From: Myotis daubentonii
Lineage: Eukaryota; Chordata; Mammalia; Chiroptera; Vespertilionidae
NCBI RefSeq assembly: GCF_963259705.1
Contig: NC_081840.1
Coordinates: forward strand, 100,794,626-100,858,625
DNA: 64,000 bases
Reading direction: 5' to 3'
Shown: positions 12,045 through 25,009 of the stretch, piece by piece
How positions within the stretch are numbered: position 1 is the stretch's first letter
How the letters are laid out: every line of letters begins with the position of its first letter
Translations under genes and position numbers: made by a program
The notes under the pieces: model-generated
Told to the model about the DNA's origin: nothing
The model's database searches: none
Seen by the model: the letters and a program-made list of their open reading frames with translations, nothing else

Positions 12045-12662
12045 CTTATGTTAACATAAAAAAAAACAAAACATTGAAACCTGTAAAGAATTTTTGTGAG
12101 TTTATTTGAGCCAAACTGTCGACATATGCCGGGAAGCAGAACCTCAACGAATTGAGACAGTGCTCCGGAGAATGGCAGGGTTACATCCATATTTATACAT
12201 GAAATTCATTGGTGACAGATTTAAGGAGGTGGGATCAAGTGAAGCGGGGGGGGGGGGGGAACCTCTGTGATAGGATAAAAAGTAAAATGATGGACACATA
12301 CTTAGGTGGGTGCAGGAACAATTAACATGACAAATGAAAGAATCTGCTGCATCTATTTTGGGCCCAGCACACCTGGCCATGCCCAGGGGCTCCAGATACA
12401 GGGAAATCACAAATTACCCAGACATTTCAAGGGTATGTTATCATAAATGCCAAAAGACAGATAGGCTCAGCTACAGTAAAGGTTGACCTTATCAGTGAAG
12501 ATATTGGCTTAGGACATAACTGCCCACCGTAACTGCTTTTAGTTAAGGTTTAATTTCAGACCATCCTTTGTGGGTACTTTAGGTCTCTGAGTCTGCAAAA
12601 CTGCCATGCAGGCCTCTCCTGAGCTTGTCAGGTCAGCATGTGCCCCCTTTTGTCCACACTTA
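12045..12662 (-). mobile_element. Solo LTR, class I ERV-like, 4-bp TSD
   Basis: The LTR is 12049-12658, minus strand, from TGTGGACAAAAGGGGG to TTATGTTAACA. It has the TG...CA ends of a provirus and is flanked by ctta (12045-12048 and 12659-12662). A 4-bp duplication fits gammaretrovirus-like integrases. An antisense AATAAA lies near 12100 and a TATA-like motif (tataaat) near 12190. A G-run is at 12246-12259. It is an inverted partner of 19144-19782. Confidence 0.87.
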
Positions 12663-13392
12663 TTTTAGGTCTATCTACTTTCTCCTCTATTTTGCTTTTC
12701 CAAATTTATTTCTTGTCTTTTCATTTGTTTTCTCCTCCCTTTATTTTAAACAATTTTCCTTCCCCCATTCCTCTAATTCTTTATTTTCTTTAGTTCAGCT
12801 TTGCATCTACATAGTCCAGCCCCCTTTTTGTTGTTTTCTGTTTGTGCTTTTTTGTTTTGTTTTCTCATTCTTTTTTTCCCCCTACCATTTTTGCGCTCTT
12901 TTCTCTTTCTTAATTCTTTTCTGGTGGTTGCTTTTGGTGGTGCTGTAGGGGTCTTGTGTATGTTTTTTTTTCCCTTCAGTTTCATGTTTTGTTGTGTTGT
13001 ATTTTGTTCTATTCAATCAGCATGTCCACAACAGTTCACACAACATGGTCAGGTGTGAGCCACATAGTCAGCCAGCCTGAGAAGAGACTCTATCCATAAA
13101 CGGGACAATAACATGCAAGACCTAACTACAACAGGAGAATCAAAATAACTCAAGTAAGGGGCTCTCCTAGAGCACCCAGCTGAGGAGATCAAAGAGATTG
13201 CGCCACTCATTTCTACAAAGCACCTACTACATAAAACAAACCTGGGAAGCAAAGCAGTTTGATCTAATACAAAGAAACAAAAACAAAGGGGTAGCAAAAG
13301 TGGGGAGACAATAAAACAATCCCCAAATGAAAGAAAAGGAGGAATCTCCAGAAAAGGAACTAAATGAAATGGAGGTAAACTATTTGTCAGAT

Positions 13393-13412
13393 AAAAAATT
13401 CAGAATAATGGT
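13393..13412. repeat. Left TSD of the full-length younger L1
   Basis: aaaaaattcagaataatggt is repeated at 18998-19017 at the other end of the L1. The repeat belongs to ORF1 of the older L1, which resumes directly after it. Confidence 0.9.
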
Positions 13413-14226
13413 GACCATAAAAATTTGGAGAAGAGACCTGCGACCACAGCTACAGACCTGCGGACACCAAAAGTTCAGAAATCCCCGCAGCAGATCCGTG
13501 AGTAACAGAGCCCATCCCCCGTTCCTGCAGGCTTGCGGGCAGCACCAGAGTAACTAACTGATAGACACACACCTTGCCGGGGCCTCAGTGCTCCAGGAAC
13601 TTTAGCCTGGAAGTGTGCGAGCACCTTGGAACTGATCCTACTCGCACTGCCAGCTTCTGAGCCCTGGACTGGGAGCAAACGCGCGAACCCCAGGAACTGA
13701 GCCTAGGCACACTGCCAGCTTCTGAGCCCTGGGCTGGGAGCAATCGCGCGAACACTGGGAATTTGTCCCACATATCACAGGCCCAGGGACCCCAATTCTC
13801 TGGGCAGGTGGCAGCACCAAGCACCAGTGACTTGACTGTGTTTCTTTTCACCTGCGTCTGAGATCCTGATTTCCAGTGCATTCATACTAAGAGCCAGTGA
13901 CTCCAATTCCTGGTGCAAGGGCACACAGGGACCCTGATTCTCAAGGCAAGGTCGCACGAAGCAACAGAGACTCTGATACTGGATTCTGGGGAACTCTGAC
14001 TCCTGGCGCACGCTAGGGGGCTCTGGTTTTCAACACGCTTCAGGGGGGTCTCTGTTTCAGCACTGTGCAGGCAGGGTCCCTGATTCTAAGGGCGCGCACA
14101 AGGCCACATTGAGCGCTGACAACACTGACTCTGAGCGAGCCTGGTTCTCACCAACCCACAACAACCACATATCTTAGTGTCAGAGCTCTTCAGTGACACT
14201 AGGGTGGTGGGAGGCTCCCACTGCAC

Positions 14227-15126
14227 ATGGCCCAGGCCCACGCAACTCAACGTTTGAACCATCGGGAAATAATCAGAATGAAGAGACGAAACAACACCCA
14301 GAGGAAAGACAATGAGGAATCACCAAGAAAGGACATTAATGAAGTTGAAGCATGCAACATGACAGAAAAAGAATTCAGAATAATGGTTGTACAATTCATT
14401 CACCGGATGGATGAGAAAATCAACAGCCTATGCAAGAATCAGGAAGAAATGAAAAGTGATATAGCTACAATCAAAAACACCATGGAAAGTTTCAACAGCA
14501 GACTAGAAGAAGCAGAGGACCAAATTAGTGAATTAGAAGATAAGGCAGAGAAACAAGCTCAATCTGAACAGCAACTGGAGAAAAAAATTAAAAAGCAGGA
14601 GGAGAGCCTAAGGGAGCTTCGGGACAACATGAAACGAAGTAACATACGCATAATAGGGCTGCAAGAAGGACAAGAAGAGCAGCAAGGATTAGAAAATCTA
14701 TTTGAGGAAATAATGTCAGAAAACTTCCCAGATATGGGGAAGAAAAAAGTTACACAAGTACAGAGAGTCCCAGGCAAGATAAACCCCAAAAGACCCACAC
14801 CAAGACACGTCATAATAACGATGGCAAATGTACAAGACAAAGACAGAATCTTAAAGGCTGCAAGAGAGAAACAGAGAGTTACCTACAAAGGATCCCCCAT
14901 CAGATTATCAAATGATTTCTCCACAGAAACACATCAGGCCAGAAAAGAATGGACAGAAATTTAGAAAGTGATGCAAACCATAGGGCTGAATCCAAGAATA
15001 CTCTATCCAGCAAGGCTATCATTCAAAATTGAAGGGGAAATAAGAAGCTTCACAGACAAAAAAAGGCTAAGGGAGTTTATCATCACCAAGCCAGCAATGC
15101 AAGAAATGCTAAAGGGACTGGTGTAA
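14227..15126 (+). pseudogene. L1 ORF1, one premature stop
   Basis: A 299-codon frame for an L1 ORF1p-type RNA-binding protein. It has a basic N-terminus, a coiled coil (about residues 60-130, ISELEDKAEKQ), an RRM near 140-235 (SNIRIIGLQEG; PRHVIITMANVQDKDRI) and a C-terminal domain (THQARKEW; LYPARLSF). TAG at 14962-14964 replaces codon 246, cutting the C-terminal domain. The rest of the frame stays open to TAA at 15124. It differs clearly from the HAL1 ORF1 class, especially in the N-terminal 100 residues. Confidence 0.9.
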
Positions 15127-15179
15127 AAAGAAGAACTAAAAAGCCCAGAAAGAAAGCAGCCAAAAAAAAAAAAATAGAA

Positions 15180-18100
15180 ATGGCTACAAACAAGTACCTT
15201 TCAATAATAACTTTAAACGTAAATGGACTAAATGGTCCAATCAAAAGACATCAAGTGGCTGAATGGATACAAAAACATGACCCATATATTTGCTGTCTAC
15301 AAGAGACCCACCTCATTAGAAGGGACTCACACAGACTGAAAGTGAAGGGATGGAAAAATATCTTTCAAGCAAATGGAAATGAAAAAAAAGCTGGGGTAGC
15401 AATCCTTATATCAGACAAAATAGACCTCAAAGTGAAGGCCATAAGAAGAGATAAGAAAGGCCACTTCATAATACTAAAGGGATCAATACAACAAGAGGAT
15501 ATAACCCTGGTAAACATATATGCACCCAATGCAGGAGCACCCACATACATAAGAAAACTCGTGGAAGATATCAGGGGAGAGATCGACAACAATACAATCA
15601 GAGTAGGGGACTTTAATACACCACTGACATCACTGGATAAATCCTCTAGCCAAAAAATCGGCAAAGAAACAGCAATCCTAAATGACTCACTAGATCAGAT
15701 GGACTTAATTGACATCTTCAGAACATTTCACCCCAAAGCCACAAAATATACGTTCTTCTCAAGTGCTCATGGGACATCTTCAAAAATAGACCACATATTA
15801 GGTCACAAACAAAGTCTCCCCAAATTCAAGAAGATTGAAATCATACCAAGCATCTTCTGAGACCACAAGGCCATAATATTAGAAATAAACTACAATAAAA
15901 ACAACCGAAACTACTCAAACACTTGGAAGCTGAATAGCACGTTATTAAATATTGATTGGGTTACCAATGAGATCAAAGAAGAAATTAAAAACATCCTGGA
16001 AACTAATGACAATGAAAAAACAATCCAAAACCTTTGGGACGCAATGAAAGCAGTCCTAAGAGGGAAGTTTATAGCTCTACAAGCCTATCTCAAAAAAAAA
16101 AAACAACAAGAAAAAATGGTAGTAAATCATCTAAATCTACAGCTCAAAGAATTAGAATGAGAGTAACAAGAAAAGCCCAGAGTGAGCAGAAGGAAGGAGA
16201 TAATAAAGATTAGAGCAGAAATAAATGACATAGAGACCAAAAAAAAAAAAAATAATACAGAAAATCAATGAAACAAAGAGCTGGTTCTTTGAAAGGATAA
16301 ACAAGATTGACAAACCTCTAGCCAGGCTCACCAAGAAGCAAAGAGAAAGGACCCAAATCAACAAAATCAGAAATGATAGAGGCGAAATAACAACAGATCC
16401 CACAGAAATACAAATGATTGTTAAAAAATACTATGGACAACTCTACTCCAACAAACTAGACAACCTGGAGGAAATGGACATATTCCTAGAAAAATACAAC
16501 ATTCCAAAACTCAATCAGGAAGAATCTAAAAATCTCAATAGGCCAATAACTATGGAAGAAATTGAAGCAGTCATCAAAAAGCTTCCAGCAAACAAAAGCC
16601 CAGGACCAGACGGCTTCACAGGGGAGTTTTACCAAACATTCAAGGAAGAACTAAAACCTATCCTCCTCAGACTACTACAAAAAATCCAAGAGGAAGGAAC
16701 ACTTCCAAGCTCATTCTATGAAGCCAGCATCACCCTAACACTAAAACCAGGAAAAGACAACACAATGAAAGAGAATTACAGGCCAATATCCCTCATGAAC
16801 ATAGATGCCAAAATGCTCAACAAAATCTTAGCAAATCGGATCCAGCAGTACATCAGAAAGATCATACACCATGACCAAGTAGGATTTATCCCAGGGATGC
16901 AAGGATGGTACAATACCCGCAAATCAATAAACGTGATACATCACATAAACAAATTGAAAGAAAAAAACCACATAGTCATATCAATTGATGCAGAAAAAGC
17001 ATTTGACAAAATTCAACACCCATTTTTGATAAAAACTCTCAGCAAGGTGGGAATAGAAGGATCATACCTCAACATAATAAAAGCCATATATGACAAACGC
17101 ACAGCCAACATCATACTCAATGGACAAAAACTAACACCATTTCCCATAAGAACAGGAACAAGACAGGGATGCCCACTCTCACCACTCCTGTTCGACATAG
17201 TACTGGAATTATTAGCCATTGCAATTAGACAAGAAAAAGAAATAAAAGGCATCCAAATTGGAAAAGAAGAAGTAAAATTGTCCTTATTTGCAGATGACAT
17301 GATATTATACTTAAAAAACCCTAAAGACTCCATCAATAAACTATTAGACTTAATAAAAGAATTCAGCAATGTAGCAGGATACAAAATTAACGCCAAGAAA
17401 TCTGTGGCATTTCTATACACCAATAGTGAACTTACAGAAAGCGAGACTAAAAAAAAAATTCCATTTACCATCGCACCAAAAAAATTAAGATACCTAGGAA
17501 TAAACTTAAATAAAGAGGTAAAATACCTCTATTCAGAAAACTACAGGACGTTGAAAAAAGATATAGAGGAGACATAAACAGATGGAAGAACATACCATGT
17601 TCTTGGATTGGTAGAATCAACATCATTAAAATGTCCATACTGCCCAAAGCAATCTATAAATTCAACGCACTTCCCATTAAAATACCAATGGCATATTTCA
17701 CAGACCTAGAACGAACTCTCCAAAAATTCATCTGGAATAAAAAATGACCCCGAATAGTTGCAGCGATCCTGAGAAAGAACAAAGTAGGTGGGATCTCAAT
17801 ACCACATATCAAGCTGTATTACAAAGCCACTGTTCTCAAAACTGCCTGGTACTGGCACAAGAACAGACATATAGATCAATGGAATAGAATAGAGAGCCCA
17901 GAAATCAGCCCCAACCAATACGCTCAATTAATATTTGACAAAGGAGGCAAGAACATAAAATGGAGTCAAGATAGTCTCTTCAATAAATGGTGTTGGGAAA
18001 ATTGGACAGATACATGCAAGAATATGAAACTAGATCACCAACTTACACCATACACAAAAATAAACTCAAAATGGATAAAGTACTTAAATATACTACGGAA

Positions 18101-18950
18101 ACCATAAAAATACTATAAGAATCCAAAGGCAACAAAATCTCAGACATATGCTGAAGCAATTTCTTCACCGATACAGCTCCTAGGGCATTGGAAACTAAAG
18201 AGAAAATAAACAAATGGGACTACATCAAAATAAAAAGCTTCTGCACAGCAAAAGAAACCATCAACAAAACAACAAGAAAACCCACTGCATGGGAAAACAT
18301 ATTTGCCAATGTCATATCTGATAAGGGCCTAATCTCAAAATTTATAGGGAACGCATACAACTTAACAAAAGGAGGATAAACAATCCAATCAAAAAATGGG
18401 CAAAGGATCTAAATAGACACCTTTCAAAAGAGGACATTCAGAAAGCCAAGAGACATATGAAAACATGCTCAAAGTCACTAATCATCCAAGATATGCAAAT
18501 CAAAACAACAATTAGGTACCATCTCACACCTGTCAGACTGGCTATCATCAACAAATCAGCAAAGGACAAGTGCTGGAGAGGATGTGGAGAAAAAGGAACA
18601 CTTGTGCACTGCTGGTGGGAATGCAGACCGGTGCAGCCACTATGGAAGACAGTATGGAGTTTCCTCAAAAAACTAAAAATGGAACTCCCATTTGACCCTG
18701 TGATCCCACTTCTAGGAATATATCCCAGGAAACCAGAAACACCAATCAGAAAGGATATATGCACCCCTATGTTCATAGCAGCACAATTCACCATAGCTAA
18801 GATCTGGAAACAACCTAAGTGCCCATCTGTAGATGAATGGATTAGAAAACTGTGGTACATCTACAGGATAGAATGCTATGCTGCTATAAAAAAGAAGGAA
18901 CTCTTACCATTTGCAACAGCATAGATGGAACTGGAGAGCATTATGCTAAG
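15180..18950 (+). pseudogene. L1 ORF2 (endonuclease-RT), several disabling mutations
   Basis: Codes for the L1 replicase: an apurinic-type endonuclease, a reverse transcriptase and a C-terminal zinc knuckle. The EN motifs LNVNGLN, CCLQETH, GDFNTPL and SKIDHIL are visible at 15180-15860. A TGA at 15858 replaces a serine codon. Lengthened A-runs at about 16090 and 16240 shift the frame. The RT block 16414-17577 holds NYRPISL, the [12 protein letters not shown] segment and the FADDM active site (about 17289). A 1-bp deletion near 17568 ends that frame. The zinc knuckle (C-x3-C-x7-H-x4-C; CWRGC...HCWWEC) is near 18570-18625. The copy cannot encode replicase. Confidence 0.93.
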
Positions 18951-19139
18951 TGAAATAAGCCAGTCAATGAAGGAAAATACTTTAAGCAATAAAAATAAAA
19001 AAATTCAGAATAATGGTAATAAGGGTGCTCAAATAATTCAGTGAGAACTACAAGCAAGGTTCTTAATGAGAACCACACTGACATGAAAAGAGACCTTGAA
19101 ACAATAAATAAGATTGAATTGGAAATTAGGAATGATATA

Positions 19140-19786
19140 GCTATGTGGATGAAAGGAGCCACATGCTGACCTGACAAGCACAGGAGAGGCCTGCATGGCA
19201 GTTTTGCAGACTCGGAGACCTAAAGTAACCACAAAGGATGGTCTGAAATTAAACCTTAACTAAAAGCAGTTATGGTGGGCAGTTATGTCCTAAGCTGATA
19301 TCTTCACTGGTAAGATCAACTTTTACCATAACTGAGCCTATCTGTCGTTTTGCATCTATGATAACATGTCCTTGGGATGTCTGGGTAACTTGTGACTTCC
19401 CTTTTTATGGAGCCCCTGGGGCACAGCCAGGTTTGTTGGGCCCAGGACAGATAGCACAGATTCCTTGTTAATTGTTCCTGTACCCACCTAAGTATGTGTC
19501 CATCATTTTACTTTTTATCCTATCCTAGAGGTTTCCCCCCACCCACCCCCCCCACCCCCGCTTCACTTAATCCCACCTCCTTAAATTTGTCACCAATGAA
19601 TTTCATGTAACCCACGTATGTCCCTCCTTTGATTGCAATGTATAAATACAATTGTAACCCCGCCATTCTTCGGAGCACTATCTCAATTCGTTGAGGTTCT
19701 GCTTCCTGGTATATATCGACAGTTTGGCTCAAATAAACTCACAAAAATTCTTTACAGGTTTCAATGGTTTTTTACATTAACAGCTA
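19140..19786 (+). mobile_element. Solo LTR, class I ERV-like, 4-bp TSD
   Basis: The LTR is 19144-19782, plus strand. It starts TGTGGATGAAAGG and ends ACATTAACA, and gcta flanks it on both sides (19140-19143 and 19783-19786). TATA-like gtataaatac is at about 19639 and the poly(A) signal aaataaact at about 19731, in the expected LTR order. A C-rich tract is at 19535-19560. It is inserted in ORF1 of the old L1, opposite in orientation to 12049-12658. Confidence 0.9.
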
Positions 19787-20492
19787 AAATAAAGAACACC
19801 CTGAAAGGATTCAAAGTAGACTAGAAAATACTGAGGACTGAATCAGCAAATTAGAAGATAAGATAGGAAAAAATACCCACTCACAGCAGCAAATGGGAAA
19901 AAATTAAAAAGCAGGAGGAGAATCTAAGGGAGCTTTGGGACAACATAAAATGTAACAACATTCTCATTATAAGGGTGCCAGAAGCAGAAGAATCTGATAA
20001 GGGGATAGAGAACCTGTATGAAGAAATAATAGCAAAAATTTTTCCTAACCTGGTGAACGAAAAAGTCACTCAAGTTCAGGAAACACAGAGAATCCCAATG
20101 AAGATGAATCCCAAAAAACCTACATCAAGGCACATATTAATTAAAATGTCAAACATTAAGGTAAATAATCTTAAAGGTGCAATAGAGAGACAGAAAGTTA
20201 CCTACAAAGGAGCTCCCATTAAACTGTCAGTTGACTGCTCATTAGAAAGACTTCAGGCCAGAAGGGAATGGCATGAAGTACACAAGGTAATGAAAGCCAA
20301 GGGACTTCAAATTGAAGGCCATAACAAGTGATAATGAAGGCCACTTCATAATACTAAAGGGATCGATTCAACTACAAGGCTATTATTAGAAATTGAAGGT
20401 GATATAAAGATCTTCACAAACAAAAAAGGCTAAAAGAGTTTTTTATCACCAAATAAGCACTGCAAGGAATGCTAAAGGGACTACTGTAAGAA

Positions 20493-20509
20493 GAAATGAA
20501 AGAAAGAAA

Positions 20510-20575
<66 letters not shown>
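20493..20575. repeat. (GAAA)n microsatellite
   Basis: About 17 units of gaaa and variants, next to the ORF1-ORF2 junction of the old L1. Confidence 0.95.
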
Positions 20576-20576
<1 letters not shown>

Positions 20577-20659
20577 AAAGGGAACAAGCATAAAGAATAA
20601 GAACAACTAAGTACCTAACAATAATAACCTTAAATGTAAGTGGCTTAAATGCTCCAATC

Positions 20660-21195
20660 AAAAGATATAGGGTAGCTGAATTGATAAAAAAAAAAAAAAA
20701 AAAAAGACCCAGCCCAGCCAGCATGGCTCAGTGGGCTCAGTGGTTGAATGTCAACCTATGAACCAGGAGGTCATAGTTTGATTCACAGTCAGGGTACATG
20801 CCCAGGATTGAGGCACATCCCCCGGTGGGGGGGGGGCAGGGAGAGGGGACGGGCATGCATAAGGCAGCCAGTCAATGATACTCTCTCATCATTGATGTTT
20901 ATATTACTCCCTCTCCCTTCCTCTTGAAGTCAATAAAATTTGTTTTTTTTTTAAAAAAAGAACATGACCCATATATATGCTATCTACAAGAGACCCACCT
21001 CAGAACAAAGGACTCACACAGAATGAAAGTGAAGAGATGGGAAAAAAAATTCCAGGCAAATTGAAATGAAAAATCAAACAAACAAACATACAAACAACAA
21101 CAACAAAAAACAGGTGGGGTAGTAATACTCATGTCTGACAAAATATACTTCAAAGTGAAGGCCATAACAAGAGATAAGGAAGGCCACTTCATAAT
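20660..21195 (+). repeat. Duplicated block, copy 1 (old L1 endonuclease region plus SINE)
   Basis: The block runs from aaaagatatagggtagctg through a SINE to gaaggccacttcataat and recurs at 24978-25549 with only scattered differences. The SINE sits at the identical position in both, so this is a duplication and not two insertions. The block borders L1 copy B on its left. Confidence 0.9.
20705..20955 (+). mobile_element. VES-like SINE (diverged subfamily) inside the duplicated block
   Basis: Head 'cagcatggctcagtgg', a B-box-like 'agtttgattcac', a G-run (20825-20835), a 'catcattgatgtttata' segment and an aataaaatt(t)n tail. An extra 'gctcagtgg' is repeated in the head of this copy. Confidence 0.85.
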
Positions 21196-24100
21196 ACTAA
21201 ATTGATCAATGCAACAAGAGGATATAACCCTGATAAACATATATGCGCACCCAATGCAGGAGTACCCAAATACATAAAAAAAACTCCTGGAAGATATCAA
21301 GGGAGAGATCGACAACAATACAATCATAGTAGGGGACTTTAATACACCACTGACATCACTGGATAAATCCTCTAGCCAAAAAATCGGCAAAGAAACAGCA
21401 ATCCTAAATGACTCACTAGATCAGATGGACTTAATTGACATCTTCAGAACATTTCACCCCAAAGCCACGGATTATATGTTCTTCTCAAGTGCTCATGGGA
21501 AATTTTCAAAAATAGACCACATATTGGGTCACAAACAAAGTCTCCCCAAATTCAAGAAGATTGAAATCATACCAAGCATCTTCTCAGACCATAAGGGCAT
21601 AATATTAGAAATAAACTACAATAAAAACAACTCAAAATACTCAAACACTTGGAAGCTGAATAGCATGTTATTAAATATTGATTGGGTTACCAATGAGATC
21701 AAAGAAGAAATTAAAAACATCCTGGAAACTAATGACAATGAAAAAACAATCCAAAACCTTTGGGACGCAATGAAAGCAGTCCTAAGAGGGAAGTTTATAG
21801 CTCTACAGGCCTATCTCAAAAAAACAACAACAAGAAAAAATGGTAGTAAATCATCTAAATCTACAGCTCAAAGAATTAGAATGAGAGTAACAAGAAAAGC
21901 CCAGAGTGAGCAGAAGGAAGGAGATAATAAAGATTAGAGCAGAAATAAATGACATAGAGACCAAAAAAAAAAAAACAATACAGAAAAATCAATGAAACAA
22001 AGAGCTGGTTCTTTGAAAGGATAAACAAGATTGACAAACCTCTAGCCAGGCTCACCAAGAAGCAAAGAGAAAGGACCCAAATCAACAAAATCAGAAATGA
22101 TAGAGGCGAAATAACAACAGATCCCACAGAAATACAAATGATTGTTAAAAAATACTATGGACAACTCTACTCCAACAAACTAGACAACCTGGAGGAAATG
22201 GACATATTCCTAGAAAAATACAACATTCCAAAACTCAATCAGGAAGAATCTAAAAATCTCAATAGGCCAATAACTATGGAAGAAATTGAAGCAGTCATCA
22301 AAAAGCTTCCAGCAAACAAAAGCCCAGGACCAGACAGCTTCATAAGGGAGTTTTACCAAACATTCAAGGAAGAACTAAAACCTATCCTCCTCAGACTACT
22401 ACAAAAAATCCAAGAGGAAGGAACACTTCCAAGCTCATTCTATGAAGCCAGCATCACCCTAACACTAAAACCAGGAAAAGACAACACAATGAAAGAGAAT
22501 TACAGGCCAATATCCCTCATGAACATAGATGTCAAAATCCTCAACAAAATCTTAGCAAATCGGATCCAGCAGTACATCAGAAAGATCATACACCACGACC
22601 AAGTAGGATTTATCCCAGGGATGCAAGGATGGCACAATATCTGCAAATCAATAAATGTGATACATCACATAAACAAATTGAAAGAAAAAAACCACATAGT
22701 CATATCAATTGATGCAGAAAAAGCATTTGACAAAATTCAACACCCATTTTTGATAAAAACTCTCAGCAAGGTGGGAATAGAAGGATCATACCTCAACATA
22801 ATAAAAGCCATATATGACAAACGCACAGCCAACATCATACTCAATGGACAAAAACTAACACCATTTCCCCTAAGAACAGGAACAAGACAGGGATGCTCAC
22901 TCTCACCACTCCTGTTTGACATAGTACTGGAAATATTAGCCATTGCAATTAGACAAGAAAAAGAACTAAAAGGCATCCAAATTGAAAAAGAAGAAGTAAA
23001 ATTGTCCTTATTTGCAGATGACATGATATTATACATAAAAAAACATAAAGACTCCGTCAAAAAATTATTAGACTTAATAAAAGAATTCGGCAATGTAGCA
23101 GGATACAAATTAATGCCAAGAAATCTGTGGCATTTCTATACACCAATAGTGAACTTACAGAAAGCGAGACTAAAAAAAAATTCCATTTACCATCGCACCA
23201 AAAAAATTAAGATACCTAGGAATAAACTTAAATAAAGAGGTAAAATACCTCTACTCAGAAAACTACAGGACGTTGAAAAAAGGTATAGAGGAGACATAAA
23301 CAGATGGAAGAACATACCATGTTCTTGGATTGGTAGAATCAACATCATTAAAATGTCCATACTACCCAAAGCAATCTATAAATTCAACGTACTTCCCATT
23401 AAAATACCAACGGCATATTTCACAGACCTAGAACAAACTCTCCAAAAATTCATGTGGAACAAAAAACGACCCCGAATAGCTGCAGCAATCCTGAGAAAGA
23501 ACAAAGTAGGTGGGATCTCAATACCACATATCAAGCTGTATTACAAAGCCACTGTTCTCAAAACTGCCTGGTACTGGCACAAGAACAGACATATAGATCA
23601 ATGGAATAGAATAGAGAGCCCAGAAATCAGCCCCAACCATTACGCTCAATTAATATTTGACAAAGGAGGCAAGAACATACAATGGAGTCAAGATAGTCTC
23701 TTCAATAAATGGTGTTGGGAAAATTGGACAGATACATGGAAGAAAATGAAACTAGACTACCAACTTACACCATACACAAAAATAAACTCAAAATGGATAA
23801 AGGACTTAAATATATGACGGGAAACCATACAAATACTAGAAGAATCCAAAGGCAACAAAATCTCAGACATATGCCGAAGCAATTTCTTCACCGATACAGC
23901 TCCTAGAACATTGGAAACTAAAGAGAAAATAAACAAACGGGACTTCATCAAAATAAAAAGCTTCTGCACAGCAAAAGAAACCATCAACAAAACAACAAGA
24001 AAACCCACTGCATGGGAAAACATATTTGCCAAAGTTATCACTGATAAGGGTTTAATCTCCAACATTTATAGGGAACTCATACAATTTAACAAAAGGAAGA

Positions 24101-24726
24101 TAAACAATCCAATCAAAAAATGGGCAAAGAACCTAAATAAACACCTTTCAAAAGAGGACATTCAGAAAGCCAAGAGACATATGAAAACATGCTCAAAGTC
24201 ACTAATCATCTGAGAGATGCAAATCAAAACAGCAATGAGGTACCATCTCACACCTGTCAAAATGGCTATCATCAACAAATCAACAAAGGACAAGTGCTGG
24301 AGAGGATGTGGAGAAAAAGGAACACTCGTGCACTACTGGTGGGAATGCAGACTGGTGCAGCCACTATGGAAGACAGTATGAAGTTTCCTCAAAAAACTTA
24401 AAATGGTACTCCCATTTGACCCCGTGATCCCACTTCTAGGAATATATCCCAGGAAACCAGAAACACCAATCAGAAAGGATATGTGCACCCCTATGTTCAT
24501 AGCAGCACAATTCACCATAGCTAAGATCTGGAAACAGCCTAAGTGCCCATCACAATGGAATATCTACACAATGGAATACTATGCTGCTGTAAAAAAGAAG
24601 GAATTCTTACCATTTTCAACAGCATGGATGGAACTGGAGAGCATTATGCTAAATGAAATAAGCCAGTCAATGAAGGAAAAATACCTCACTGATTTATGGA
24701 TAATAAAGACCATTATAAACATATGA
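21196..24726 (+). pseudogene. L1 ORF2 fragment (partial endonuclease, RT, zinc knuckle)
   Basis: Endonuclease motifs GDFNTPL and SKIDHIL are at about 21330-21530. The RT domain is open from 22138 to about 23100 and includes FADDM (about 23013). A frameshift at about 23108 (ggatacaaattaatgcc, one A short) and the shared deletion near 23290 follow. The C-terminal frame is open in pieces at 23353-23817 and 23911-24213. The zinc knuckle region (CWRGC...) is at about 24297-24350. The final frame ends at TGA 24724. Confidence 0.92.
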
Positions 24727-24977
24727 ACAAAAATAGATACAGAGGCAGAGCTGCCTCGAACAGACTGTCAAACTACAGCGGGAAGGCCAGGAGGGTTGGG
24801 TGGCAGGAGGGAGGGGGTAAGAGGTCAACCGAAGGACTTGTATGCATGCATATAAGCATAACCAATGGACATAAGACACTGGGGGGTAGGGGAGGCCAGG
24901 GGATTGTCAAGGGCGGCGGGAAAAAGGAGACATATGTAATACTCTTTGTAATACTTTAAGCAATAAATAATTTTAAA
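21196..24977 (+). mobile_element. Younger L1 (copy B), begins inside ORF2 endonuclease
   Basis: Nearly identical to copy A from the mid-endonuclease to the C-terminus, but with a complete 3' UTR (24727-24975, G-rich, ending tttaagcaataaataa). Its left edge passes smoothly into the old L1 at the homologous ORF2 position. Its right edge is an A-tail followed by the second copy of the flanking block. It shares copy A's 1-bp deletion after the RT domain. Confidence 0.88.
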
Positions 24978-25009
24978 AAAAGATATAGGGTAGCTGAATT
25001 GATAAAAAA

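Larger units (their letters stand above)
13413..18997 (+). mobile_element. Full-length younger L1 (copy A) with deleted 3' UTR
   Basis: A 5' UTR (13413-14226, rich in short 'gggaccctgattct'-like units) is followed by ORF1 (14227-15126), ORF2 (15180-about 18950) and an aataaa plus A-tail. A 20-bp TSD (13393-13412 / 18998-19017) shows a single insertion into the older L1. Compared with copy B, the 3' UTR between 'aggaaaatac' and 'tttaagcaataaa' is missing (about 290 bp), apparently by deletion at a short 'atac' repeat. Both ORFs are damaged. Confidence 0.92.

Noticed and set aside
12663..13020. T-rich ORFs (FFLFVLFCFVFSFFF...) as transmembrane proteins
   Set aside because: Low-complexity pyrimidine tract, likely L1 5' UTR; the hydrophobic composition follows from T-rich codons.
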